Shown piece after piece: positions 41,063-49,704 of a DNA stretch of 64,000 nt (positions within the stretch are counted from its first letter, which is position 1; each line of letters starts with the position of its first letter). The translations under genes were made by a program, and so were the position numbers. Below the pieces are notes generated by a model. The model was not told the DNA's origin. It saw only the letters and a program-made list of their open reading frames with translations, and made no database searches. Source of the stretch: Microbacterium paraoxydans (lineage in GTDB: Bacteria > Actinomycetota > Actinomycetes > Actinomycetales > Microbacteriaceae). The stretch lies in the NCBI RefSeq assembly GCF_900105335.1, contig NZ_LT629770.1, positions 1,426,001 through 1,490,000 of the forward strand. The letters run 5' to 3'.

Positions 41063-42075
41063 AAAGCCATCCCGCCCTTCCGCCCGCGCAGCAGGACACG
41101 CTTCGCCGGGCGATCCGCTTCGAGTGGTACACGCTCGCGTTCCTCGCGGTGGCGATCACCGGCGTCTACCTCGTGATGGGCAACTCCCAGGCGATGAAGG
41201 CCGCCTGGATCGAAGACCTGCTCTCTCTCGCGCCGCCGATCGCCTTCCTCCTGGCGGTCCGCATCATCGCGAAGCCGGCGACCGCGAAGTACCCGTACGG
41301 GTTCTTCCGCTCGGTCGGCGTGGCCCACCTCGTGGCCGGCGTCGCCCTGTTCACCATGGGCGCTTTCCTCCTGGTCGATTCCGTCATCGGACTGGTGAGC
41401 GGCGACCGGCCGCCGATCGGCTCGGTCCAGGTGTTCGGCCACGTGATCTGGTCGGGCTGGCTGATGATGGGCATGATGGCGTTGACCATCCCGCTGCCGA
41501 TCTACTTCGGCCGCGTGAAGATGCGCCTGGCCAAGGATCTGCACAACAAGGTCCTCTACGCCGACGCCGACATGAACAAGGCCGACTGGATGACGGCAGC
41601 CGGATCGATCGTCGGGGTCGGCGGGATCGGGCTCGGGCTGTGGTGGGCGGACGCGGCCGCGGCGACGTTCATCGCGGGGAGCATCCTCTGGGACGGGTGG
41701 CGCAACACCCGCGCCGCGATCACCGACCTCATGGACACCCGGGCCACGACCTTCGACGACGAGAAGCCGCACCCCGACTCCCATGCCGTGCTCGACCACC
41801 TGCGTTCCCTGCCCTGGGTGCGCGACGTCGCCGTGCGGACACGGGATCAGGGACAGTTCTTCCACGTCGAAGCGTTCGTCGTCCCCGTCGACGATGCCCT
41901 GCCCTCCCTCGCCGAGCTCGCCCGTGTCCGGCAGCAGTGCCAGGGCCTGGATTGGAAGCTCGTCGATGTCGTCCTCGTGCTGGTCCCGGAACTCGCCGAC
42001 CATCTCACGCGACGGGAGGACGACGACGAGGACGCCGCATCCTCAGCGGAGCGCCGTCCGTCGCCGCACCCGTAG
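41059..42075 (+). CDS. Cation diffusion facilitator (CDF) family metal transporter
   Basis: A 338-residue metal:proton antiporter. It has six membrane helices with the helix II AAWIEDLLSLAPPIAFLLAVRI site and a helix V-type ADADMNKADWMTAAGSIVGVGG segment carrying Asp residues. The C-terminal cytoplasmic domain has DSHAVLDHLRSLPWVRDVAVRTRDQGQFFHVEAFV, with typical His and Asp/Glu metal sites. It should export Zn, Co, Fe or Mn. It is translationally coupled to the one-lobe solute-binding lipoprotein. The 3' 33 bases overlap the convergent adhesin gene. Confidence 0.9.
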   Translation: MKSHPALPPAQQDTLRRAIRFEWYTLAFLAVAITGVYLVMGNSQAMKAAWIEDLLSLAPPIAFLLAVRIIAKPATAKYPYGFFRSVGVAHLVAGVALFTMGAFLLVDSVIGLVSGDRPPIGSVQVFGHVIWSGWLMMGMMALTIPLPIYFGRVKMRLAKDLHNKVLYADADMNKADWMTAAGSIVGVGGIGLGLWWADAAAATFIAGSILWDGWRNTRAAITDLMDTRATTFDDEKPHPDSHAVLDHLRSLPWVRDVAVRTRDQGQFFHVEAFVVPVDDALPSLAELARVRQQCQGLDWKLVDVVLVLVPELADHLTRREDDDEDAASSAERRPSPHP

Positions 42076-43533
42076 CAGAGCACCCGCGAGCAGGAGACCC
42101 AGCCCGGCCACCGTCAGCGCACCCGTCATGGACGTCGGCCCGGAGGCCGCGAGCCCTTCGCCCTCACCGCCGTTGTCACCGCCCTCGCCGCCGCCGCCGT
42201 TGCTCGGCGTCTCGACGGGGTCGTACGTGTTGGTCACGGTCACGACGACGGGCTCCGTCGCGGCCGCGTCGACCGTCACCGTCTCCGGTTCGACGGTCTG
42301 CGCGGCCAGCGTGACCGCATCGTTGGTGCCGTCAGCGGACTCGCTGACCGTACACGTCGCCCCGTCCGGCAGACCGGTGAAGACGACGGGATCCGCACTC
42401 GTGGCGCCCGCGGGGATCGTGGCGGAGACGACGACGCCTTCAGCCGGGGCGGGTGTGCACGCGAGGTCGATGGTGATGGCGCCCTGCAGTCCCGCGCCGT
42501 CTCCGGTGATGATCTTCTGCACGCTGATCTCCCCGGACGCATACGGGGTCGCGCGGACGCCGGTCCGAACCGGGAGCGTCGTGGTCTGTGCCAGGACGAG
42601 CTTCTGCGCCGCAGGCCTGTCCGACGACTCCGTGTCGTAGAGGTAGACCGTGCCCTGGGTGAGCGAGGCCTGCGCGGTGATCCGGAACCCGTTCACCGGC
42701 GCGGCCGGCCCGGTCCACCGCGCCCAGAGCTGCGTGCCGGAAGCGACCGCGCTACCGACGGGAACAGGCTGGGTTCCCGCCTGATCCAGGAAGACCTCCA
42801 CGCCCACGGCCGCGTCGAGCGTGCCGCTGGTGGTGCCGGAGACCGTGAAGGGTCCCACGATCGATCCGTCCTCCGGCACCGTGGTGGTGTCGGGGTCGAT
42901 CGCGAGCGTCGGCAGAGCCGGCTCCGGGAGGCCGCCGCTGTCGAGCGCGGCCTGGACGACGGCGGCCGTCGCATTCCGGATGGTCGCGTTGGTCCCCGTC
43001 GCCAGCACGAAGCCGTCGCTGAAGTACCAGATCGCGCTCTGCACCGCGGCGACCTGCTGCGAGAGCGGGAGGCCGGAGAGCGGGTTCGCGGTGTTGAAGG
43101 GGAAGTAGTTGTTGAGGATGTAGTTGATGTAATCGAGGTTGGGCACATTCGATGCGTCCCACTCCCCGATGTTGTAGCCCGCGCCGATGCCGGTCTCCGT
43201 GCTGAAGTCGATGCAGTAGGCCGAGGCGGTCGCTCCGGAGACGGGGTCGGCGATGGTGATGAGCTGCGGGCTCACGGCCTCCACCGAGGCGCCGGTCGCC
43301 GGGTACGCGCCGGGAGTAGGCGCCAGGGTCGTGAGCTCCCCCGTCACATTCGTCGGGTACTGCGAGCCGGTGATCGTGACCTGCGTGAAGAAGCCCGCCC
43401 GGGGCAGCACGGGGTCGGGATCCCACAGTGCGGACGCCGGCGTCGCACCGAAGAGCACCATCGCCGCCGCGATGGCCGTCGCCAGAAGTGCCCCTGCTGT
43501 CCGCGTGCGCGCGCGCGTGGTCTCCGTGTGCAT
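42043..43533 (-). CDS. Thioester (TQxA/TIE) domain surface adhesin with sortase-type anchor
   Basis: A 496-residue secreted protein (signal peptide cut near TPASA). A class I thioester domain is visible: Cys107 in ASAYCIDFSTETG and Gln165 in VAAVQSAIWYFSDG, which would form an internal Cys-Gln thioester able to bond covalently to host or surface amines. It is followed by two beta-sandwich modules (the second, ISVQKIITGDGAGLQ...CTVSES...VTVTNTYDP, with Lys/Asn of Cna-B folds). After a Gly/Glu linker come LAASG, a hydrophobic helix and RRRTALR. LAASG is an atypical LAxTG motif. It is convergent with the CDF gene. Confidence 0.86.
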   Translation of the reverse strand: MHTETTRARTRTAGALLATAIAAAMVLFGATPASALWDPDPVLPRAGFFTQVTITGSQYPTNVTGELTTLAPTPGAYPATGASVEAVSPQLITIADPVSGATASAYCIDFSTETGIGAGYNIGEWDASNVPNLDYINYILNNYFPFNTANPLSGLPLSQQVAAVQSAIWYFSDGFVLATGTNATIRNATAAVVQAALDSGGLPEPALPTLAIDPDTTTVPEDGSIVGPFTVSGTTSGTLDAAVGVEVFLDQAGTQPVPVGSAVASGTQLWARWTGPAAPVNGFRITAQASLTQGTVYLYDTESSDRPAAQKLVLAQTTTLPVRTGVRATPYASGEISVQKIITGDGAGLQGAITIDLACTPAPAEGVVVSATIPAGATSADPVVFTGLPDGATCTVSESADGTNDAVTLAAQTVEPETVTVDAAATEPVVVTVTNTYDPVETPSNGGGGEGGDNGGEGEGLAASGPTSMTGALTVAGLGLLLAGALLRVRRRTALR

Positions 43534-43837
43534 GGTGTCCCTCGATCTCGCCGATGATCCGAGTGACGGGTTCTCCGACTGCGACAGCCCGCCGTTGCCC
43601 ACCGACGATAAGCCTGCGGGCCGCACGATCACAGGGGCGGGGCTGATGATCACCCGGGTGAGTCGAACCGCGTCGGTGCGGCGGCAGATCGCTCTCACAG
43701 CGGAGCGCCCGCCGGGGGAGGGAGTTGGGTGGCAGGCGCTCCGTCGGCCGCAGCGTGACCGTCGAGGCCCCCCAAGCCGGCCCGTGCAGCACGTTCAGGA
43801 TGAACCATGCGCACGGTCCGCGCAACGGGTGTGTCCG
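43534..43837. other. Intergenic region, no gene seen
   Basis: 304 bases between the adhesin start and the next convergently placed stop. No frame on either strand looks coding and no RNA gene is recognised. A 10-bp perfect palindrome CACCCGGGTG sits upstream of the adhesin gene and could be a regulator site. The rest is featureless. Confidence 0.5.
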
Positions 43838-44353
43838 TCAGTGTCCGTGCGCGAGCTGCTGCACGAGCACGACGACGCCGCCGAGCCCGACGAGGATGCC
43901 CAGCGCGATGAGCTGCTGCCACCAGCTCAGCCCGGTCCGGCGGACGGCGACGTACCCGATGAGCCCGAGGATCGCGACGTAGACGATCGACGCGACGGTG
44001 AGAGCCGTCCGCAGCTCGATCCACCCCAGCACGGCTGCGAGGAGGACGAGCAGCGGCACCGCCGCCGAGCCGAGCGCCGTGCCGGTGAGCCCCAGGACCT
44101 CGCGCAGGTCCGCTCCCCGGGGGAAGCTGCCATGCGTCGCGAGGTGCGCGACCAGATCGGCGGCGAAGCCCGCCAGCGCGATCGCGACGATGCCGATGAG
44201 CAGGGTCACGGTGGCCTGCAGGGCGCTGGTGTGCTCGACATTGGAGTTCTGCACGAGCACGATGGCGAGGCCCGTGAACGTCGCGTACACCCGCTCCTTG
44301 ATCGCGGCGCGGTCGTGCTCGGGCCGAACGGCATCGGAGTCCGGCGTGCTCAT
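43838..44353 (-). CDS. Hypothetical membrane protein
   Basis: A 171-residue protein with a hydrophilic N-terminus and four predicted helices (TGLAIVLVQNSN..., VTLLIGIVAIALAGFAADLVAHLATHG, AAVPLLVLLAAVLGWIELRTALTVASIVYVAILGLIGYVAV, QLIALGILVGLGGVVVLVQQL). No motif or family is recognised. It stands alone. Confidence 0.75.
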   Translation of the reverse strand: MSTPDSDAVRPEHDRAAIKERVYATFTGLAIVLVQNSNVEHTSALQATVTLLIGIVAIALAGFAADLVAHLATHGSFPRGADLREVLGLTGTALGSAAVPLLVLLAAVLGWIELRTALTVASIVYVAILGLIGYVAVRRTGLSWWQQLIALGILVGLGGVVVLVQQLAHGH

Positions 44354-44437
44354 GGGCGGGATGCTATCAAGACCCGCCCGCCGACCGAAGCAGGAGACCG
44401 TCCGGACCGCCGAGCTCCTCGCGTCGACATGGTAGCC

Positions 44438-44611
44438 GGATCCCGGTTTTAGGTGGCGCCCGTTCGCCGACGTGCGGCTCGAGTCACCTCACCCTGAGGA
44501 CGACGCGAGTCTGCGCTTCGACATCGATCGGCGCCCACTCCCCGGGGCGGAGACGTATCCCTCGGTGCGCGCGCTGCGCCGACCCTCGTATCGCCTCACG
44601 CAGGGGTGAGT
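44438..44611 (+). pseudogene. Possible 3' remnant of a gene
   Basis: An open stretch of 57 codons after an in-frame stop, ending in TGA, with protein-like composition (WRPFADVRLESPHPEDDAS...YRLTQG). There is no good start except a GTG at 44474 without a Shine-Dalgarno. It reads like the C-terminal end of a larger enzyme, which suggests a decayed gene in the 283-base gap 44354-44636. Family not identified; could be chance in GC-rich DNA. Confidence 0.3.
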
Positions 44612-44636
44612 CCCTCATGCGCGCTCGGTGCCCGCG

Positions 44637-45257
44637 TCAGTCCAGACGCTCCGAGAGCTCGGCAGTGATCCCCCCGACCTGAGTGCGCGCCTCGGCCAGA
44701 CGCGCGACGTCCTCCGTGAGGGACGTCAACATCGGCGTGGTGGCCCCGTGCCTGCGGGCGAGCTGCAGATTCGCGCGCAGGTTCAGAGAGGCCCCCGACA
44801 GCCCGCCGCGCAGAGCCTCTGTCGCGACGGCGAGATCCACCGCCAGGTACGGGTTGCCGTCGTCCGAGAGCGTGCGCGCTTCCGGGAGCAGGGCGAGGCC
44901 GAGGCGCCCGAGCCGCGCGACCGACTGCGCCGCGTCGACGGCCGCTGCACGGACGCGCTCCTCCCGCGCCCCGTCGTCCGCCGACAGAGCGAGCGCGGCG
45001 CCGAGATCCGCCGACACCGGTCCGTCCGCTTCGACCGCCCGCAGGATCTCGGCCCGAAGGCGCACGAGGCGGTCGGCGCTCTCGACGGCGGCGGGCTCAT
45101 CAGGGGTGTATGCGGCCACCATGGACATCAGGGCGGCGCTCAGGCCGAGCATCACTCCCGACGCCGCTCCTCCGCCCGGCGATCCGGTGGGCTGGCTCAG
45201 GGCATCGAGCCAGCCATCCATCGGCCGTGATGTCGGGACGTCTGCGGAATCCGTCAT
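44637..45257 (-). CDS. Cyclodeaminase/cyclohydrolase family protein (FTCD_C)
   Basis: A 206-residue all-alpha protein of the formiminotransferase-cyclodeaminase C-terminal family. The substrate-loop signature is SQPTGSPGGGAASGVMLGLSAALMSMVAAY near residues 21-50. Family members deaminate 5-formimino-THF or hydrolyse methenyl-THF. The stand-alone form without the formiminotransferase half is common in Gram-positives. No histidine-degradation genes are nearby, so a one-carbon folate role is inferred only. Confidence 0.88.
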   Translation of the reverse strand: MTDSADVPTSRPMDGWLDALSQPTGSPGGGAASGVMLGLSAALMSMVAAYTPDEPAAVESADRLVRLRAEILRAVEADGPVSADLGAALALSADDGAREERVRAAAVDAAQSVARLGRLGLALLPEARTLSDDGNPYLAVDLAVATEALRGGLSGASLNLRANLQLARRHGATTPMLTSLTEDVARLAEARTQVGGITAELSERLD

Positions 45258-45313
45258 GCGGGTCAGACTATCGGCGCGCAGGGTGCGCCTCGTCCTCTCT
45301 CTACGATGGAGCC

Positions 45314-45703
45314 GTGCACCTCGTCGACACCCTGACCCTCGTCGGTGAGGTGCTGTCCTGGATCGGCCTCGGCGTCGGAATCCCGTTCCTCATCGTGGCC
45401 CTGCTGATCCGGCTCGTCGAGGGGCAGTGGATCCCCGTCGAGATCGCCGTGATCGATCGGGACGGTCGGCTCACCGCCCGCTGGTTCGCGGGCGGCGACT
45501 TCCACGAGAGACCGCTGCGCCGCGGCGAGCCCACGGCCACCACCGATGGATGGCTCGACGGGTTCCACAGCTCGAACGACCCGGCTCGCATCCGGATCGG
45601 TGAGCCGCCTCATCTGCGCCGGGTCCTGCGGACTGTCGGGGTCGTCTTCGCCGCGGTCGGTGCCGTCGGCCTGATCGTGTCGTTCCTCCCGCTCGTCCTC
45701 TGA
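45314..45703 (+). CDS. Hypothetical two-helix membrane protein
   Basis: A 129-residue protein with an N-terminal helix (LVGEVLSWIGLGVGIPFLIVALLIRLV), a soluble beta-rich loop of about 65 residues (VEIAVIDRDGRLTARWFAGGDFHERPL) and a C-terminal helix (TVGVVFAAVGAVGLIVSFLPLVL). The GTG start lies exactly six bases after TACGAT, the leaderless pattern. It is divergent from the cyclodeaminase gene. No known family. Confidence 0.75.
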   Translation: MHLVDTLTLVGEVLSWIGLGVGIPFLIVALLIRLVEGQWIPVEIAVIDRDGRLTARWFAGGDFHERPLRRGEPTATTDGWLDGFHSSNDPARIRIGEPPHLRRVLRTVGVVFAAVGAVGLIVSFLPLVL

Positions 45704-45719
45704 CTCGGCCCGCGGTGCG

Positions 45720-46391
45720 TCACGCCCTCGACGGGCGCTCCGGGAGACCTCGACCGAACGAGTCCAGCGCCGCGCGGTACGCGGCAGCATCGCTCCGCAC
45801 CTCGTCGGTGACCAGGAGGGCGTGCGGTCCGATCTGCCGGACGTACGTCCCCCGGCAGGGCAGCGTCACCACCCTTCCGAGGCCGCGCCGCCAGGCATCG
45901 GCCAGGGTGGCGACGTCACGGCGTTCCGGGCTGTCCGCGAGCGTCGTGAGGTGCGTCGCGAGATGTGCCTCGGAACCGCGCCGCTCCCACGCGCGGTACG
46001 CCGCATCGTCGGACACCTCCACCCCGAACGCGTCCCGCGCTGTGGGCCCGACGAGCCGAGTGAGCACCGCCTCCCGCTCATCAGGACTCAGCGTCGTGGC
46101 GACGGCGCGGTCGAGCAGTGCCGGGTCCGGGTCGGTCGCGGCGTGCGCGACCGCGTCGCCCCAGATGCGGGGCCAGACCTCCGTCCAGCGCGCCCGGGTC
46201 TCCTCGTCCACGGGCCGCGCGGCCGCCGCCGGTCGATCGACCAGCGGCGGCGGGAGCGCGTCATCGGTGGGATCCAGCCCGTGCGCCTCGCGGATCCAGA
46301 GGAGCTCCAGCAGCGTGTGCGGACGGTCCTCGACGGTGATGGTCATGTCGTGCGGCCACGGGTTCCCGGGCATCGGTCGCGTCGAACGCAT
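45720..46391 (-). CDS. Hypothetical protein downstream of oleate hydratase
   Basis: About 223 residues, soluble, rich in Ala, Arg and Asp. The plausible body begins MTITVEDRPHTLLELLWIREAHGLDP and includes RGTYVRQIGPHALLVTDEVRSDAAAYRAAL near the end. Its start follows the oleate hydratase stop by two bases (ATG 46391; ATG 46346 is an alternative), so the two are one operon. No domain recognised. Co-expression suggests an accessory role in fatty-acid response, which is inference. Confidence 0.72.
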   Translation of the reverse strand: MRSTRPMPGNPWPHDMTITVEDRPHTLLELLWIREAHGLDPTDDALPPPLVDRPAAAARPVDEETRARWTEVWPRIWGDAVAHAATDPDPALLDRAVATTLSPDEREAVLTRLVGPTARDAFGVEVSDDAAYRAWERRGSEAHLATHLTTLADSPERRDVATLADAWRRGLGRVVTLPCRGTYVRQIGPHALLVTDEVRSDAAAYRAALDSFGRGLPERPSRA

Positions 46392-46393
46392 GC

Positions 46394-48202
46394 TCAGGCA
46401 ATCGCGTCGTCGTCCCGCGGGCGCGGCACCGTCGCGCCGTGCGCGGGGATGAGCCCGAAGTCCGTCAGCAGCTCTCCCATCTGCGTGTTGTCGAGCTTGT
46501 CGAGGAGGCGACCCTGGAGGAAGTTCGGGCCGGGGATGTGGACGGTCTCGCCGTCGCGCAGCCGCGCGGTGGCCTTGAGGAGGTAGCGGATGTCGTAGGT
46601 CGAGTTGAAGACCTCCGGCACGCCGCGTTCCACGTCGAGCAACTGATACGTGGCCTCCATCGCAGTGCGCACGGAGTACTCGGTGGTGAAGATCGTGTCG
46701 CGCGTCGTCTCGGCGAACTGTCCGAGGAAGGCGAAGTTGACGCTTCCCTCCGGGACCACCTGCGGACGGTCGCCGGCCCGGCGCGGCATGAAGAAGGAGG
46801 TCACGTACGGCATCATCACCGGGACCGTCTTGGCCGCCGACGCGGCGAGCTCGGCGATGTCCTCCACCGGGACACCGAGGTGGTAGAGCCACTCCTGCGC
46901 GATCTCCTCGCCCGTGCACTCCTGCATCGGCTTCTTGACGTAGTCGCCGGGCGTCTCGACGAAGAGTCCGTACACCCAGACCACGATCTCGTTCGGCTTC
47001 TGCGCCTTGAAGTGCGGCTGCCGGTTCACCGTCCAGCTCATCAGCCAGGCCGAGTCCTTGGCGGTGACGATCCCGCCGGTGACGACCTTGCCGCTGAAGG
47101 GGTCGCGCTTGCAGATCTTCTCGATGTACTTCGGGATGCGCTCGTCGACGGTGGTGACGGTGGCGGACTCCCATTTCGTCTTGTCGATGTCGCTGCAGAA
47201 CACCTCCGGTCGCCCGAACGCGGGCGACTTCGCGGCGATCCGCTTCCAGAGGTCCCAGGCCGGGGCCGGGCCGGTCTTCAGCTCCGGAGCGGTGTGCTGG
47301 TCGCCGTTGCCGGAGTTCTCCGTCAGCGACCCGATCGTCGCCAGACACAGGTCGTCCGGTCCGAGGTCGACGCCGCCGGGCTCGCCGTCGGCGATCCAGT
47401 CGATGCGCGTCGCCTGGATGCGACCGTCCTCGATGTCGAACTGGATGTCGGTCACGGTGTGATGGAACCGGAACTGCACGCCGTGGTCGTCGAGGAACTT
47501 CCGCATCGGCAGCACGAGCGACTCGTACTGGTTGTACTTCGTGAACTTCAACGCGGAGAGGTCGGGCAGCCCGCCGATGTGGTGCATGAAGCGGTGCAGA
47601 TACAGCTTCATCTCCAGCGCCGAGTGCCACTCCTCGAACGCGAACATGGTCCGCCAGTACAGCCAGAAGTTGCTGCCGAGGAAGTCGTCGCCGAACACCT
47701 CGTCGATCCGCTTGCCCTCCATCTCCTCGCGGGTGGCGAGGATGACGGCGACGATCTCCTTCTGCGCCTTCTCCGAGAGGGTGAAGAGCTTGTCCGTATG
47801 CGCGTCCTGCCCCTGCTTCTCGGTCACCCGGCACAGGGAGACGTTGGGGTCGTCCTTGTTGAGCCAGTAGAACTCGTCGAGCACGCTGGCACCCTCGATC
47901 TCCAACGACGGGATGGAGCGGAACATGTCCCACAGGCACTCCATGTGGTCTTCCAGCTCCCGGCCGCCGCGGATGACGAACCCCTTCTCGGGGTACTTGA
48001 TCCCGTCCAGCGCGCCGCCGGGCAGCCCCAGCTCCTCGAGGATCGTGATCCGCTCCCCCGCCACCTGCCCGTCGCGGATCATGAAGATCGCGGCCGCCAT
48101 CGCGGCGAGACCTCCCCCGACCAGCCAGACCGTCTTGTCGTCGGCCCCCTCCGGCTTCCGGGGTCGTGCGAATGCTTCGTAGTTCCCATTGCTGCGGTAC
48201 AT
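46394..48202 (-). CDS. ohyA: Oleate hydratase
   Basis: A 602-residue FAD-dependent fatty acid double-bond hydratase (MCRA family). It begins YRSNGNYEAFARPRKPEG and has the dinucleotide motif VWLVGGGLAAMAAAIFMIRDG, then ITILEELGLPGGALDG, RGGRELEDHMECLWD, and the catalytic-region Tyr/Glu segments (KFTKYNQYESLVLP). The C-terminal FLGQFAETTRDTIFTTEYSVRTAMEA contacts FAD. It converts oleate to 10-hydroxystearate, a detoxification of unsaturated fatty acids. A GGAGG Shine-Dalgarno supports the ATG at 48202; the longer open frame upstream is non-coding. Confidence 0.95.
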   Translation of the reverse strand: MYRSNGNYEAFARPRKPEGADDKTVWLVGGGLAAMAAAIFMIRDGQVAGERITILEELGLPGGALDGIKYPEKGFVIRGGRELEDHMECLWDMFRSIPSLEIEGASVLDEFYWLNKDDPNVSLCRVTEKQGQDAHTDKLFTLSEKAQKEIVAVILATREEMEGKRIDEVFGDDFLGSNFWLYWRTMFAFEEWHSALEMKLYLHRFMHHIGGLPDLSALKFTKYNQYESLVLPMRKFLDDHGVQFRFHHTVTDIQFDIEDGRIQATRIDWIADGEPGGVDLGPDDLCLATIGSLTENSGNGDQHTAPELKTGPAPAWDLWKRIAAKSPAFGRPEVFCSDIDKTKWESATVTTVDERIPKYIEKICKRDPFSGKVVTGGIVTAKDSAWLMSWTVNRQPHFKAQKPNEIVVWVYGLFVETPGDYVKKPMQECTGEEIAQEWLYHLGVPVEDIAELAASAAKTVPVMMPYVTSFFMPRRAGDRPQVVPEGSVNFAFLGQFAETTRDTIFTTEYSVRTAMEATYQLLDVERGVPEVFNSTYDIRYLLKATARLRDGETVHIPGPNFLQGRLLDKLDNTQMGELLTDFGLIPAHGATVPRPRDDDAIA

Positions 48203-48334
48203 CTGTCCCACCCTCCGATTGGTTCGACACCGATGCGCACAGTCCAGCCGAAACCGATGCGGAAAGGAAGGGCTTCCTCCGCCGATCGGCCGGGGCTCGC
48301 CCTCGCCGAGTCGCGTAATCGCTAGGATCGCGGG

Positions 48335-48649
48335 GTGACTCAGATCCCGCCGTTGCCCCGTCGCCGCGCCTTCGGATGCGGAGTCGCCTCCGCCGCTGTG
48401 GCGGTCGTCGGGATCCTGCCGACCGCGATCGTCTTCGTCCTGGCGGGGACGGCGGACCCGAACTACGGATGGCTGGTGTTCCTCACGCTGCCGCTCGCGG
48501 TCCTCTTCGGCGGCATCGCCCTCCTCCTCGGCGTGATCGGGCTCGTCTTCGCCCGCGCCGACGGCGGAGGGCATGCGTGGCCCGTCGTCGGAGCCGTGCT
48601 CGGCGTCCTGGCGCTCCTTCCCGCCGCCGCGTTCCTGTGGGGCGGCTGA
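48335..48649 (+). CDS. Small membrane protein (DUF4190-like)
   Basis: A 104-residue protein with three predicted helices and Gly/Ala-rich composition (GCGVASAAVAVVGILPTAIVFVLAG, LVFLTLPLAVLFGGIALLLGVIGLVFARADGGGHAWPVVGAVLGVLALLPAAAF). The repeated helix-loop pattern resembles DUF4190 proteins. GTG start lies six bases after TAGGAT (leaderless). It is divergent from oleate hydratase and followed after four bases by another membrane protein gene. Confidence 0.78.
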   Translation: MTQIPPLPRRRAFGCGVASAAVAVVGILPTAIVFVLAGTADPNYGWLVFLTLPLAVLFGGIALLLGVIGLVFARADGGGHAWPVVGAVLGVLALLPAAAFLWGG

Positions 48650-48653
48650 TCTC

Positions 48654-49301
48654 GTGCGCCGGAACCCGCCCGCCAACAGGCTGATGCTCGCGATAGCTGC
48701 CGCAGTGGCGGCGTTCTTCGTCTGGGGAGCGCTCGTGCGCCCCCTGTTGGACGGCGAGCCGCCCGTCGCGACCTCGCTCGTGTTCGGCGCTGGCGTGGCA
48801 CTCGCCGGCCTGATCATCTGGATCGTGCTCGGACGCATCCGACGACTGCAGCGCGCCCAGCGGCGAGCGCTGCGGGAGCGTGAGCCGCAGGCACGGATCT
48901 TCGGCTCCTACGCCCTCAACGGCGTGGCCGCGTACCTCTCGCGCACGATCCCCCTTCTCGGACTCGGCGCCGCACCGCGGGGCCTGCTCACGGCGAGCCC
49001 CACCGGGGTCATCGACCCCTCGGGCTTTCGGCTGATCCGCGGCGGAGCGCGTCTCCTCACGGCCTACAGCGTTCCTCGGGACCGGATCCAGGGCGTGACG
49101 AGGGGCGGCATCCAGGAGGGCGCCTTCCTCTATCCGACCCTGGTGATCGTGGTCTCGCAGGAAGCGGGACAGGTCGCGATCCCGGTGCCGGTGACCAGGG
49201 ACGACGCGCCGCTTCGCCGAGAGTCACCGGACGGCATGGATCGCCTCATCTCCGATGCGGCACGGATCTGGGGCGTCCCGGTACTCGGGGACGGCGGCTG
49301 A
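48654..49301 (+). CDS. Hypothetical membrane protein (PH-like domain)
   Basis: About 215 residues: two N-terminal helices (LMLAIAAAVAAFFVWGALV, SLVFGAGVALAGLIIWIVLG), an Arg-rich connector, then a beta-rich soluble domain (GLLTASPTGVIDPSGFRLIRGG...FLYPTLVIVVSQEAGQVAIPVPV) reminiscent of bacterial PH domains. GTG 48654 or ATG 48684 could be the start. It probably lies in an operon with the preceding small membrane protein. Function unknown. Confidence 0.72.
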   Translation: MRRNPPANRLMLAIAAAVAAFFVWGALVRPLLDGEPPVATSLVFGAGVALAGLIIWIVLGRIRRLQRAQRRALREREPQARIFGSYALNGVAAYLSRTIPLLGLGAAPRGLLTASPTGVIDPSGFRLIRGGARLLTAYSVPRDRIQGVTRGGIQEGAFLYPTLVIVVSQEAGQVAIPVPVTRDDAPLRRESPDGMDRLISDAARIWGVPVLGDGG

Positions 49302-49348
49302 TGCGAGCGACGCCGCGACCGGAATCGACGCGCGGGCGCGGGTGACTG

Positions 49349-49660
49349 ATGCGTACATCGACAGCGTGGTGGTTGATCGCAGCGATGACCGCCGTCTCGC
49401 TCATCGCCCTCGGCCTCGTCATGACCTACCGTTTCGCGACACCGCTCGTCGATCCTGCCCCGCCGACACCGGACTACGGGGTCCAGGCGCTCGTCGCCGG
49501 CGTGACGATGGCGGCAGCGGCGGCGAGTGGCCTCGGCGCGGGCGTGTACGCGACGAAACGCGAGGTCGCCCGAGGTCGAATCGTCGGCTGGACCGCCGCC
49601 GCGATGCTCGCGGGCACCGTTCTGGGAGCGGTTCTGGCCTTCGTGCTGAGCGCACGCTGA
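49349..49660 (+). CDS. Small membrane protein
   Basis: A 103-residue protein with three hydrophobic segments (WWLIAAMTAVSLIALGLVMTYRF, LVAGVTMAAAAASGLGAGVYA, IVGWTAAAMLAGTVLGAVLAFVLSA). No family recognised. It follows two other membrane protein genes in the same direction. Confidence 0.68.
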   Translation: MRTSTAWWLIAAMTAVSLIALGLVMTYRFATPLVDPAPPTPDYGVQALVAGVTMAAAAASGLGAGVYATKREVARGRIVGWTAAAMLAGTVLGAVLAFVLSAR

Positions 49661-49704
49661 GGTCTACCCGATAGCCGCCGGAGGGAAGAGGCCCGCGACC
49701 CGTG

